The position numbers and the translations under genes were made by a program. The notes under the pieces are model-generated. The model worked only from the letters and a program-made list of their open reading frames with translations. It had not been told where the DNA came from and made no database searches. From assembly GCA_902801485.1 (NCBI GenBank), contig CADCIP010000003.1, positions 62,001-126,000 of the forward strand: a DNA stretch of 64,000 nt. The letters run 5' to 3'. The stretch comes from an uncultured Bacteroidales bacterium (GTDB taxonomy: Bacteria; Bacteroidota; Bacteroidia; Bacteroidales; Bacteroidaceae). This document shows positions 8,121-16,681 of this stretch, one piece after another (within the stretch, counting starts at the first letter, position 1; each line of letters begins with the position of its first letter).

Positions 8121-10133
8121 ATGAACTACATAAAAATCCTTATCACACTCATTTCTTTTGTCGCCATCACTGCAAACGCTCAACTGACGGACTGGCAGAA
8201 CATTTCGAGCAAGAACTTCGTGATGAAAATCATCCACGACCAGAACTTTCTGTACGTGGGCACGAAGGGCGGCGGCATCGTGAAGATTGACAAGCAGAGC
8301 GGCGAGCAGACGGTACTCAAACGCGCTGACGGGAGCATGACGGGAAACGCTATTACCGACATGGCACTGCACGATGGCGAGCTGTGGGTAGGCACGGAAT
8401 ACAACGGCTTGGCAAAGGTGACAGATGACGGGATCGAGAAATTCGACATGAAGAACGCCGGCTTCCAGAACAACCAGCACATATCCGGCATCTATTTCAA
8501 TGCCGACGGAACTATGCTCGTAGGCAGTATCGCATCTTTGTACGCTTTCGACGGAAAGAAATGTACAGCCATATACGACATCAACCCGCTTAGCCCCTAC
8601 GCCTACGTCAAGAAGATTAGGGCCGACAGGGACGGGCGGATATGGGTGGCTTGCTACGATGCATTGAACCAGTATAACCTCTGTGTATTTACGTCCAGTG
8701 ATTTGGTGCCCTACAACATCCAATACGGGAAAGCAAACAACATCGAAACCGACAAAGACGGATGTCTGTGGATAGCGACCAAAAACGGGCTTGTCAAGTT
8801 TGATGGCAACGATTTCACGCCCTACACGCCCGACAATTCGGCTCTGCCCGAGGCGAACATCACAGACCTGACAGCCGATGAGAAAGGCAATTTGTGGATG
8901 TTTGGCGACCGCTATATCACCAAGTTCGACGGCACCAGCTTCTCGGCCTATCCCTATCAGTTGAACGTCGCTAACGATTACCTGCTGGACATCGATGCCG
9001 ACAATAACAACGTTTATGTAGGCTCGCGCTTCGAGGGCGTGCTAAGGCTCACGGATAACGGACTGACCGCCATCGACCTCATCGACAATGTGCTATATGA
9101 TAATACGATGTCATTAAAAAGCGGTTGTATTGATGCAGAAGACAACTTCTATGTTGGCTCGCTCTATGGCCTTCAGAAATACAATATTGACACGGACGAT
9201 TATGTGTTTGAGCCTATGTCGCAGACCGCACAGACCGAAGCTGACCTTAGCGGCAACGTTTGGATACTCTGGCCTTGGTCCACTACCGACACCTGCCTTG
9301 TGGAAATCACCGCGACAGGCAGAAAAGCTTATATGAGATCCGACTATCCGTTCAGCGAAGCCGATGCCGACCTCGTCAAGTTCGACCGCAAAAACCGTTT
9401 TTGGATCGCTACGAACAAAGGCCTCTATATGCATGATAGCGAAACGTGGACGGTCTACAACAAAAGTAATTCCATCCTATCCAAGTCCGTTCAAAGCATG
9501 GCCTTCGACAGCAGCAACCGCCTCTGGTGCGGCACAAGCGGAGGAGGTCTGTTTTGTTTCGATGGCAATAAATGGAGCAACTATACCACATCCAATTCCT
9601 CCCTTCCGTCCGATTACGTGGGAGCGATTGCCATCGATAATAACAACGTCCTTTGGCTGAACTGCCGAGACCCTCGCTATCCCGACAAAATGGGCTTAGA
9701 ATATGGTTTCGGCCTGACGCGCTTCGACGGAAACTCATGGAAGACCTACAACCGCAATAACTCGCCGCTGCCCAGCGACTGCTTCTGGGACGTACAGGTG
9801 GATGCCGACAACCGCCTATGGATAGCCACCGCTGGTGATGTCGGCCTCGTCTTCTACGACGGAATCACATGGACTACCTACGACACCGACAACTCAGGCA
9901 TCGCCCTCAACGAGGTCACGAAAATCACCCTCGACCCCCATCGTGACCTCATCTGGCTCACCCATTATCCCGGCCTCGGCCTCTCCGTCGCCCGCATGAA
10001 CTGCAAGACCACAGCTATTGGTTCCATAAAAGTTTCCAAGCAGTCGAACGTGTACTACGACTTGCAAGGCAGACGGATTAATCAACCAACAAAGGGAATC
10101 TACATTAAGAATGGGCAGAAACTCATCAAATAA
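8121..10133 (+). CDS. Secreted two-component-propeller (Reg_prop) protein
   Basis: After a signal peptide (about 1-20, ending ITANAQ) the 670-residue protein is a series of short beta-propeller blades with the repeated pattern LWIATKNGLVKFDG, WCGTSGGGLFCFDGNKW, RLWIATAGDVGLVFYDG. These Reg_prop repeats form the sensor propellers of Bacteroidetes hybrid two-component systems, but here there is no kinase or DNA-binding domain, so it is a free-standing exported propeller. The C-terminus has a short module, YYDLQGRRI...GIYIKNGQKLIK, of the type that ends many Prevotella exported proteins. It starts 15 nt after the radical SAM gene, so the two are probably co-transcribed. Ligand unknown. Confidence 0.8.
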   Translation: MNYIKILITLISFVAITANAQLTDWQNISSKNFVMKIIHDQNFLYVGTKGGGIVKIDKQSGEQTVLKRADGSMTGNAITDMALHDGELWVGTEYNGLAKVTDDGIEKFDMKNAGFQNNQHISGIYFNADGTMLVGSIASLYAFDGKKCTAIYDINPLSPYAYVKKIRADRDGRIWVACYDALNQYNLCVFTSSDLVPYNIQYGKANNIETDKDGCLWIATKNGLVKFDGNDFTPYTPDNSALPEANITDLTADEKGNLWMFGDRYITKFDGTSFSAYPYQLNVANDYLLDIDADNNNVYVGSRFEGVLRLTDNGLTAIDLIDNVLYDNTMSLKSGCIDAEDNFYVGSLYGLQKYNIDTDDYVFEPMSQTAQTEADLSGNVWILWPWSTTDTCLVEITATGRKAYMRSDYPFSEADADLVKFDRKNRFWIATNKGLYMHDSETWTVYNKSNSILSKSVQSMAFDSSNRLWCGTSGGGLFCFDGNKWSNYTTSNSSLPSDYVGAIAIDNNNVLWLNCRDPRYPDKMGLEYGFGLTRFDGNSWKTYNRNNSPLPSDCFWDVQVDADNRLWIATAGDVGLVFYDGITWTTYDTDNSGIALNEVTKITLDPHRDLIWLTHYPGLGLSVARMNCKTTAIGSIKVSKQSNVYYDLQGRRINQPTKGIYIKNGQKLIK

Positions 10134-10279
10134 CTCGGCAATATTCTTTATGACTCCTCCTTCTCCAAAAAAGGATGTTTTTCCGGATTTCGAACTCTTT
10201 GGGTGACGAGAAACATGAAAAAGAGGGGGATTTCTGTGTTTTTTCAGACCACGATGGATAAAAATCTGAAAAAATGTGG

Positions 10280-10287
10280 TATTTTTG
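10280..10287 (+). promoter_or_regulatory. -7 promoter element of the 52-aa gene/GNAT pair
   Basis: TATTTTTG matches TAnnTTTG, 30 nt upstream of the ATG at 10318. Confidence 0.5.
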
Positions 10288-10317
10288 CAGCGTAAAATGT
10301 TATAAAAGCTCAGAATT

Positions 10318-10476
10318 ATGGCAAGACCAATTAAAGAAACACCTACTTTGCGAGGTCAGGAGGCTCGTGATTTCGAGCAGAAAATAATACACCCGAAGTC
10401 TGTATCCGCTAATGATGTTAGGGATGCACGCGACTCATATAACAGAGTGATGTCTATTGCAAAATTCTCATTCTGA
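10318..10476 (+). CDS. Small 52-aa protein, candidate partner or antitoxin of the GNAT
   Basis: The frame opens MARPIKETPTL, is charged and predicted helical (REDARDFEQ-like and NDVRDARDSYNRV segments), and ends at the TGA 10474-10476, one base before the ATG of the GNAT gene. The start sits 30 nt behind a good -7 element. The tight pairing of a small charged protein with a GNAT acetyltransferase is the arrangement of GNAT-type toxin-antitoxin modules, in which the first gene encodes a DNA-binding antitoxin. No ribbon-helix-helix pattern is certain, so this is inference from context. Confidence 0.55.
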   Translation: MARPIKETPTLRGQEARDFEQKIIHPKSVSANDVRDARDSYNRVMSIAKFSF

Positions 10477-10477
10477 T

Positions 10478-11038
10478 ATGTCGCTTTCCTCTTTTGAGTT
10501 CATCCCATTGACAGAAGAACTTGAGTTGCTTCCCTTTAGATGCAAGGACGAAGACCTTAATAATTTCCTTTTCGACGACGCAAAGCACTATCTGGCTGAA
10601 CTGATGGCTGTGACCTATCTGTTCATTGACCCCTCGACCCAGCAGACTGTTGCCTATTTCAGCCTGTTGAACGACAAGGTGTCATACGACCCAGAGGAAC
10701 ATTCCTTTTGGAACAGGTTGAACCGCCGCATTTCCAATCGCAAACGCCGTCGCAATTACCCTTCGGTTAAAATAGGGCGTCTCGCCGTTTCACAAGATTA
10801 TGCCGGACAAGGTATAGGGCGAGAAATTCTCAATTTTATCAAGCACGCTTTCACCAATGGCAACCGGACAGGTTGCCGTTTCATTACGGTTGATGCATAC
10901 GCAGAGGCTACTGCGTTTTATCAGAAAAATGGTTTTGACTTTTTTACTAAAAGGGATGAGCACGAAGATACGCGACTCATGTACTTTGATCTTAAGCCAT
11001 TCAAGGATGCTCAAGCCCTAATCAAGTCAGCCGAATAA
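10478..11038 (+). CDS. GNAT-family N-acetyltransferase
   Basis: From the ATG at 10478 the protein is 186 residues. It has GNAT features: KIGRLAVSQDYAGQGIGREILNFIK is the motif A acetyl-CoA loop (Q/RxxGxG/A as QDYAGQGIG), preceded by a strand ending AYFSLLND and followed by ITVDAYAEATAFYQKNGFDFF. The longer frame from TTG 10457 overlaps the small upstream gene and is less likely. An N-terminal DLNNFLFDDAKHYL segment (double cysteine-free variant of the CDxxLNxFL pattern) is seen in GNATs related to TacT-like toxins, which acetylate aminoacyl-tRNA. Substrate is not provable from sequence. Confidence 0.8.
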   Translation: MSLSSFEFIPLTEELELLPFRCKDEDLNNFLFDDAKHYLAELMAVTYLFIDPSTQQTVAYFSLLNDKVSYDPEEHSFWNRLNRRISNRKRRRNYPSVKIGRLAVSQDYAGQGIGREILNFIKHAFTNGNRTGCRFITVDAYAEATAFYQKNGFDFFTKRDEHEDTRLMYFDLKPFKDAQALIKSAE

Positions 11039-11104
11039 ATGGAGTTTCATTCTTTTTAGGGTATAGCAGACGTTGCGAGTTCCGCGTTTGTCTGACCCGA
11101 TGGC

Positions 11105-12091
11105 CTAATTACCGAATGCTTTCTGAAGCCTTTTGTATTCCTTCTTTGTGATTTGGATTACGGTGCCGTGACGAGGGGTAAAGAGGCCCTTAGTCTCGGT
11201 GTTCTGTACGAAGGTGAAGTGCTTCAAGTCATCGCTCTTGGTGAACTGATAGTAGCCGTCGCGGTAGCAGTCGTACATCAGACACCAGCCGCCACCGATA
11301 AGGGGGAACACACCGGCACCTTCCACATCGCTCTTCGTTGTCTCGCAGAATCCGTCGTGCAATGTCCATGTTTCGGGGCTGTGAAGGTCCGTGAAGGTGT
11401 ATTGCTTGATACCCTTATGGCGACCATCGGCTTCGGTTTTAAAAAAGAGATGATACAGTCCGTCCTTCTCCTGAACGATGTCCGTATCGATGGAGGGAGA
11501 ATGGAAGTCGAACAGCACCTTCGGCTCTGTCTCCAGTCCGCTGAAATCATCGTTGGCATAGCACCAATAGACGCGGTCGTAAGGGATAGAGCCGTCATCG
11601 GTCAGCAACGAGAAGTAAACCATATACTTGCCTGCCGCCTTATCGTAGATGGTCTGCGGCGCCCAAACGCGGGTTACGTGGGCAAAGCTTGTTCCGCTGA
11701 ACCGCTCGGGGAAATGAACCGTATGATGCTCCCAATGAATCAGGTCGCGAGAGCGCAGCAGCACCATACCCCTGTTGCTGGCCCAACCCAAGGAAGATCG
11801 CATATCTGTCACCACCAAACGGAACCATCCGTCCCTGCAACGCAGGATGTGCGGGTCGCGAACGCCTTTGGCCAAGGCTATGGTATCGCTTGCCACAATG
11901 GGCCTTCCTCCGTTCAGCGGTGTGTAGTTAAAGCCGTCGGTACTCACGGCATAGCATATCTGTTCCTTCTCGGGAGCATTGCCTGTAAAATAGGTAAACA
12001 GATAGTACTTGCCCTTGATATTTTCCTGTGCATTTGTGCATAGGCCGCAAACGGCCAGCATAACGGCCAGCAACATTCTTTTTGTTTTCAT
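11105..12091 (-). CDS. Secreted glycoside hydrolase, family 43-like
   Basis: A signal peptide (MKTKRMLLAVMLAVCGLCTNAQ) precedes a five-bladed-propeller-type enzyme of 328 residues. Motifs include KYYLFTYFTG, AKGVRDPHILRCRDGWFRLV (family-type RDPHI acidic residue), RSRDLIHWEHH, VWAPQTIYDKAAGKYMVYFS and FKTEADGRHKGI. GH43 enzymes cleave arabinose- or xylose-containing chains, or exo-galactose in some subfamilies; which subfamily this is cannot be told by eye. It is divergent from the GH92 gene at 12268, suggesting shared use in a glycan-degrading cluster. Confidence 0.75.
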   Translation of the reverse strand: MKTKRMLLAVMLAVCGLCTNAQENIKGKYYLFTYFTGNAPEKEQICYAVSTDGFNYTPLNGGRPIVASDTIALAKGVRDPHILRCRDGWFRLVVTDMRSSLGWASNRGMVLLRSRDLIHWEHHTVHFPERFSGTSFAHVTRVWAPQTIYDKAAGKYMVYFSLLTDDGSIPYDRVYWCYANDDFSGLETEPKVLFDFHSPSIDTDIVQEKDGLYHLFFKTEADGRHKGIKQYTFTDLHSPETWTLHDGFCETTKSDVEGAGVFPLIGGGWCLMYDCYRDGYYQFTKSDDLKHFTFVQNTETKGLFTPRHGTVIQITKKEYKRLQKAFGN

Positions 12092-12203
12092 AACGTATTA
12101 ATTTGTAGTTGTTTTGTTGGCAAAGGTACTAAAGATAATTCATAATTCATCATCCGTCAATCATAAATTTGCACCCGAAAAGTGAAAAATGAATGGGGAA
12201 ACC

Positions 12204-12234
12204 TTGTAAACCATCTTATAAATCATTACTTTTG
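12204..12234 (+). promoter_or_regulatory. Promoter of the first GH92 gene
   Basis: A TTG at 12204-12206 and TACTTTTG at 12227-12234 are separated by 20 nt, a textbook Bacteroidetes -33/-7 pair, ending 33 nt before the ATG at 12268. Confidence 0.65.
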
Positions 12235-12267
12235 TAGCCATAATCCACATTTTCAAACTTTGGCCTC

Positions 12268-14502
12268 ATGCTTAAACGACTATTAGTACTAACAATCGCC
12301 TGTGCTTCTCTTTCTGTTTCTGCCGAGAAGAATGCGGCCGATTCCGATCCCGTAGCTTACGTGAACACTTTGCAGGGAACCAATTCGCACTTTGGTCTCT
12401 CGCACGGCAACACGTTCCCCGCTACCGCTATGCCGTTTGCCCAGCACATGTGGACACCGCAGACGGGAAAGAACGGCGACGGGTTCAAGTACCTTTATAT
12501 GGCTGACGAGATTCGTGGTTTCGGTCAGTCGCACCAATGCTCTCCCTGGGTGAGCGACTATGCCGTCTATACTTTCTTCCCGGAGGTCGGAGAGCTGGAG
12601 GTCGATCCCGAGAAACGCGCGGCTAAGTTTTCGCACGACAACGAGACGGCCCGGCCGCACTACTATAGCGTACAGTTTGATAACGGCATCCGTACCGAGT
12701 TCTCACCTACCGACAGAGGCGTTCATTTCCGTTTCTCTTACCCCAAGAAGGGCGATGCGTGGCTCGTCATCGACGGCTATACGGCTGAGAGTCAGATGGA
12801 GATTGATGTCGAAAAGCGACAGATTCGCGGTTGGGTGAATAACCAGCGCTTTGTGAATCATGCCGAGAACTTCCGCAACTATTTTATCATTCAGTTCGAT
12901 AAACCTTTCCTGGATTATGGCTTGTGGGATAAAGGTGCTTTCCTGAAGTTCAAGGCTGGCTCAAAGGTTCAGGCCAAGGCTGCATCGTCTTATATCTCTC
13001 CCGAACAGGCAGAAATAACGTTGAACCGCGAATTAGGTGCTGATAAGACTTTGGAACAGACCAGGAAACGCGGGCATGATGTCTGGCAGAAGCTGCTGAG
13101 CCGCATAAAAGTGGAAGGCGGTACCGAAGAACAGTTGCGCACGTTCTATTCCTGCCTGTTCCGCGCCAACCTGTTCTCACGCAAGTTCTACGAAATCAGG
13201 GAGGACGGCACGCCTTATTATTATAGTCCCTACGACGGGAAGATATATGACGGCTACATGTTTACCGATAACGGTTTCTGGGATACCTTCCGCAGCCAGT
13301 TTCCGCTCACCAATATCCTTCATCCCACGCAGCAGGGCCGTTATATGAATGCGCTGCTGGCCGCTCAGAAGCAATGCGGCTGGTTGCCTTCGTGGTCGTT
13401 CCCCGGCGAGACGGGCGGCATGTGCGGCAACCATAGCATCTCCCTTCTGGCCGATGCCTGGGCAAAGGGTATTCACGACTTTAATCCCGATTCGGCCCTT
13501 GTAGCATACGCTCACGAGGCGATGAACAAAGGGCCATACGGAGGTGCCAACGGTCGTGCCGGTTGGAAGGAATATTTCCAGTTGGGCTATGTGCCTTTCC
13601 CTATGTCGCACGGAAGCGTGACGCAGACCCTCGAGTATTGTTATGACGACTGGTGTGCTTACCAATTAGCCCGTTCGTGTGGCAATAAATTCTACGAGCA
13701 AATCTTTGCAAAGCAAATGTTCAACTACGTCAACCTTTGGGACCCCGATATCTGTTTCTTCCGCGGACGCGATGCCGACGGCTCTTGGACGGAGCCTTTC
13801 TCGGCTGTCAAGTGGGGCGGCCCCTATACCGAGGGTTGTGCCTGGCATTACATCTGGTCGGTATTCCACGATGTGAACGGACTGATTGGTCTCTTTGGCA
13901 GCAAGGAACGTTTCTGTCAGAAGATAGACTCCGTTTTCTCCGTTCCCGGTGAGGTAGATCCCGGTTGGTACGGGGGCAAAATTCACGAGATGGTAGAGAT
14001 GGAACAGGCCAATATGGGCCAATATGCCCACGGCAACCAACCCATTCAGCACATGCCTTACCTGTATTCCTATGCCGGTCAGCCTTGGAAGACGCAGTAT
14101 TGGGTGCGCCAGATTATGGACCGGCTCTACAACTCCACACCCGATGGATTCCCGGGCGATGAGGACCAAGGCGGAATGTCCTCGTGGTACGTTCTTTCGG
14201 CTCTCGGCCTTTATGCCGTTACACCCGGCACCAACCAGTATGTGATCGGTTCGCCCATCTTCCGCAAGGCAACCATCACCATGGAGAATGGCAACCAGTT
14301 CGTCATCGAGGCGCAGGACAACAGTCCGCAGAACTACTACATTCAGGATGGGCAGCTCAACGGTCAGTCTCTCACCCGCAACTACATCACTTATGATGAA
14401 ATCAATCAAGGCGGCATACTCTCATTCCAAATGGGTGCCACACCGAATAAACAGCGAAACATCGGTGATGAAGCTTCACCGTATTCGGTATCAACTAGAT
14501 AA
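12268..14502 (+). CDS. Secreted GH92 exo-alpha-mannosidase
   Basis: A 744-residue protein with signal peptide (about 1-19, ending VSA) and the two-domain GH92 form. Family features: YVNTLQGTNSHFGLSHGNTFPATAMPFAQHMWTPQTG near the N-terminus, GFGQSHQCSPW, YDGYMFTDNGFWDTFRSQFPL, GYVPFPMSHGSVTQTLEYCYDDW, and HGNQPIQHMPYLYSYAGQPWKTQ and GDEDQGGMSSWYVLSALGLY near the C-terminus. GH92 enzymes are Ca2+-dependent inverting mannosidases acting mostly on alpha-1,2, -1,3, -1,4 or -1,6 mannose of N-glycans or yeast mannan. First of three plus-strand hydrolase genes. No SusC/SusD is present nearby. Confidence 0.92.
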   Translation: MLKRLLVLTIACASLSVSAEKNAADSDPVAYVNTLQGTNSHFGLSHGNTFPATAMPFAQHMWTPQTGKNGDGFKYLYMADEIRGFGQSHQCSPWVSDYAVYTFFPEVGELEVDPEKRAAKFSHDNETARPHYYSVQFDNGIRTEFSPTDRGVHFRFSYPKKGDAWLVIDGYTAESQMEIDVEKRQIRGWVNNQRFVNHAENFRNYFIIQFDKPFLDYGLWDKGAFLKFKAGSKVQAKAASSYISPEQAEITLNRELGADKTLEQTRKRGHDVWQKLLSRIKVEGGTEEQLRTFYSCLFRANLFSRKFYEIREDGTPYYYSPYDGKIYDGYMFTDNGFWDTFRSQFPLTNILHPTQQGRYMNALLAAQKQCGWLPSWSFPGETGGMCGNHSISLLADAWAKGIHDFNPDSALVAYAHEAMNKGPYGGANGRAGWKEYFQLGYVPFPMSHGSVTQTLEYCYDDWCAYQLARSCGNKFYEQIFAKQMFNYVNLWDPDICFFRGRDADGSWTEPFSAVKWGGPYTEGCAWHYIWSVFHDVNGLIGLFGSKERFCQKIDSVFSVPGEVDPGWYGGKIHEMVEMEQANMGQYAHGNQPIQHMPYLYSYAGQPWKTQYWVRQIMDRLYNSTPDGFPGDEDQGGMSSWYVLSALGLYAVTPGTNQYVIGSPIFRKATITMENGNQFVIEAQDNSPQNYYIQDGQLNGQSLTRNYITYDEINQGGILSFQMGATPNKQRNIGDEASPYSVSTR

Positions 14503-14519
14503 GATAACTTCTATTGGTT

Positions 14520-14676
14520 AGCGGTTAGCGAATCGGTTAGCGGTTAGCGTTATAAATGGTAAAGGCTGCGATTAAGCGAGAGAAGAGCGATGCTCGCATC
14601 AGCTTTTCCGAGCGTGAGCAGGCTCGAAACGAAGTTTCAATGGTAAATGGTAAATGATTAAATGGTAAATGAAACA
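14520..14676 (+). repeat. 7-bp tandem repeats between GH92 and GH2
   Basis: Two pairs of ggttagc (14519-14550) and three or more tggtaaa units (14640-14676), separated by a non-repetitive stretch with agcga/gagcg words. No gene seen in this 200-base gap. Confidence 0.7.
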
Positions 14677-14702
14677 ACTTGTCAACTAAAAAAATAACCA
14701 AA

Positions 14703-16592
14703 ATGAAATTCTCAATTCTCAATTCTCAATTCTCAATTCGAAAAGCAGTGGGCTTACTGCTTTTCGCAGCAGTAAGCGCAGTTTGGGCACAACCTCGCCC
14801 AGAGTATCCACGTCCCCAGTTCGAGCGTCAGGACTGGGTCAACCTGAACGGCCAATGGAGCTACACGTTCGATTTCGTAGGCTCCGGAGTAGAAAGACGG
14901 TTTTACGAGAGCAAAGGCTTCGACGGAAAGATTACCGTTCCCTTTGCCCCCGAGAGCAAGCTTTCGGGTGTAGAGTATACCGACTTCATCAACAACATCT
15001 GGTATCACCGTCAGATTCAGATGCCTGCAGGATGGGCAGGACGTAACATCATGCTCAACTTCCAGGCTGTCTATTACAACTCCGAGGTATATGTGGACGG
15101 ACGTCTGGCCGGTCGTCACTTTGGCGGCAGCACAGGCTTTGCCATCGATGTCACCCGTTTCCTGAAGGACGGCAAGGCACACGATCTTGTCGTTCATGCC
15201 TACTCCGATACCCGCACCACCAAGCAGCCCGCAGGCAAGCAGAACGTCCGTCAGAGTCAGTTCGAATGTATGTACACACGTACCACAGGCATCTGGCAGA
15301 CCGTTTGGATGGAACCCGTTGATGCCAAGGGACTGAAGAATGCGCAGGTCATTACCGATATCGACCAGAAGCAGGTCATCGTACACCCCCACTTCTATGC
15401 TCAGGACGGCGGCACCATAACCGTAACCCTCAAGGACGGTGCCAAGGTGGTAGCAACCAAGAGCGCCGTTGCCACCGATGCCTCCACACTCATTCTGCCC
15501 GTCAAGGCACCCAAGCTGTGGAGCCCCGAGAGTCCCTTCCTTTACGACCTCACCTACGAGGTGCGCGATGCACAGGGTAACATCGTGGATAAGGTGGCTT
15601 CTTATATCGGCATGCGCAAGTTCCATTGCAGCGGCAACAAGACATATCTCAACAACGAACCCTTCTACCAGCGTCTGGTACTCGACCAGGGTTTCTATCC
15701 CGACGGTATCTGGACGGCTCCCTCCGACGAGGCCCTCCGTCGCGACATCGAGCTTTCTATGGCTGCCGGCTTCAACGGTGCCCGTCTGCACCAGAAGGTC
15801 TTCGAAGAGCGTTTCCACTATTGGGCCGACAAACTGGGTTACATCACTTGGGGCGAGGCTCCTTCGTGGGGTATGAATGCCAACGACCCCGAGGTGGCAC
15901 GTAACTTCACCTCCGAGTGGACCGAGGAGATTGTTCGCGACCGCAACCATCCCAGCATCGTAATCTGGACACCCATGAACGAAGAGTGGTGGCCCGACCG
16001 CGTGCAGTTCCCCCGCTTCGTTTCCGACCTGTACGACCTTACCAAGCAGCTCGACCCCACCCGTCCCTTCCACGATGTCAGCGGCGGTGCGCATGTCAAG
16101 ACCGACATCTGGTCGACCCACAACTACGAGCAAGACCCCAAGCGCCTGCAGGAGATTATCTATAGCAACGGCAAGTGGTTCCAGGCACCTCACGACCCCA
16201 TAGATATCTATCGCACCAATACCGGCTTCAACCGTCCTACTGATGTCAACCGTTACGACTATCCGCTCTATACCGAGCCCACCATGCCTTATATCCTGGA
16301 CGAGTTTGGCGGCATCAAGTGGGTAAAGGGGCAGGATAAGGCTACAGGAAACAGCAACGCCTCTTGGGGTTATGGCGAGCCGCCTCACTCCTTGGAGGAG
16401 TTCTACGCCCGTCTGGAGGGTCAGGTCGATGCCCTGATGAATATCTCCGACCAAGTCTGGGGGTACTGCTTCACGCAGCTCACGGATGTAGAGCAGGAGC
16501 AGAACGGCGTCTATTTCTACGACCGCACCTCCAAGTTCGATATGAACCGCATAAAAGCTATATTTTCGAAGAAACCAACGAATAGTAAATAG
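14703..16592 (+). CDS. Secreted GH2-family beta-glycosidase
   Basis: From the ATG at 14703 the protein is 629 residues with a signal peptide ending SAVWAQ. Its N-terminal sugar-binding domain has DWVNLNGQWSYTFDF and NIWYHRQIQMP, followed by an immunoglobulin-like domain and a TIM barrel. The acid/base is probably the Glu of MNEEWWPD (about residue 427) and the nucleophile the Glu of ILDEFGGIKW (about 534). GH2 covers beta-galactosidase, beta-mannosidase and beta-glucuronidase activities; the specificity is not clear here. Codons 3-12 are built from four CTCAATT heptamers, so the signal-peptide frame depends on repeat copy number. The upstream ATG at 14679 is an alternative start in the same frame. 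Confidence 0.87.
   Translation: MKFSILNSQFSIRKAVGLLLFAAVSAVWAQPRPEYPRPQFERQDWVNLNGQWSYTFDFVGSGVERRFYESKGFDGKITVPFAPESKLSGVEYTDFINNIWYHRQIQMPAGWAGRNIMLNFQAVYYNSEVYVDGRLAGRHFGGSTGFAIDVTRFLKDGKAHDLVVHAYSDTRTTKQPAGKQNVRQSQFECMYTRTTGIWQTVWMEPVDAKGLKNAQVITDIDQKQVIVHPHFYAQDGGTITVTLKDGAKVVATKSAVATDASTLILPVKAPKLWSPESPFLYDLTYEVRDAQGNIVDKVASYIGMRKFHCSGNKTYLNNEPFYQRLVLDQGFYPDGIWTAPSDEALRRDIELSMAAGFNGARLHQKVFEERFHYWADKLGYITWGEAPSWGMNANDPEVARNFTSEWTEEIVRDRNHPSIVIWTPMNEEWWPDRVQFPRFVSDLYDLTKQLDPTRPFHDVSGGAHVKTDIWSTHNYEQDPKRLQEIIYSNGKWFQAPHDPIDIYRTNTGFNRPTDVNRYDYPLYTEPTMPYILDEFGGIKWVKGQDKATGNSNASWGYGEPPHSLEEFYARLEGQVDALMNISDQVWGYCFTQLTDVEQEQNGVYFYDRTSKFDMNRIKAIFSKKPTNSK
14711..14738 (+). repeat. CTCAATT heptamer x4 inside GH2 signal-peptide codons
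   Basis: Four perfect tandem 7-bp units lie immediately after the ATG at 14703 and encode the FSILNSQFSI segment. Copy-number change by one or two would shift the reading frame. Confidence 0.88.
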
Positions 16593-16681
16593 ACCCCCCA
16601 CCCCCTTTAGGGGGAATCTGAAATGATATGAAAATAATAAATAAACTTTCCTTACTCCCCCTAAAGGGGGTATGGGGGGTC
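16591..16681 (+). repeat. Long GC-rich inverted repeat spanning GH2 stop and GH92 start
   Basis: Left arm 16591-16614 and right arm 16656-16681 are reverse complements apart from a 2-nt insertion in the right arm. The left arm begins in the GH2 stop codon, and the right arm lies within codons 10-18 of the second GH92 gene. The 41-nt centre is AT-rich and carries the GH92 ATG at 16628. Confidence 0.9.

Noticed and set aside
11153-12043. A 296-codon plus-strand frame opposite the GH43 gene
   Set aside because: Shadow of the minus-strand glycosidase; no signal peptide or family motif.
14754-16601. A 615-codon open frame on the minus strand opposite the GH2 gene
   Set aside because: It mirrors a clear GH2 coding sequence with catalytic motifs on the plus strand; it has no domain pattern and is a shadow of GC-biased codons.
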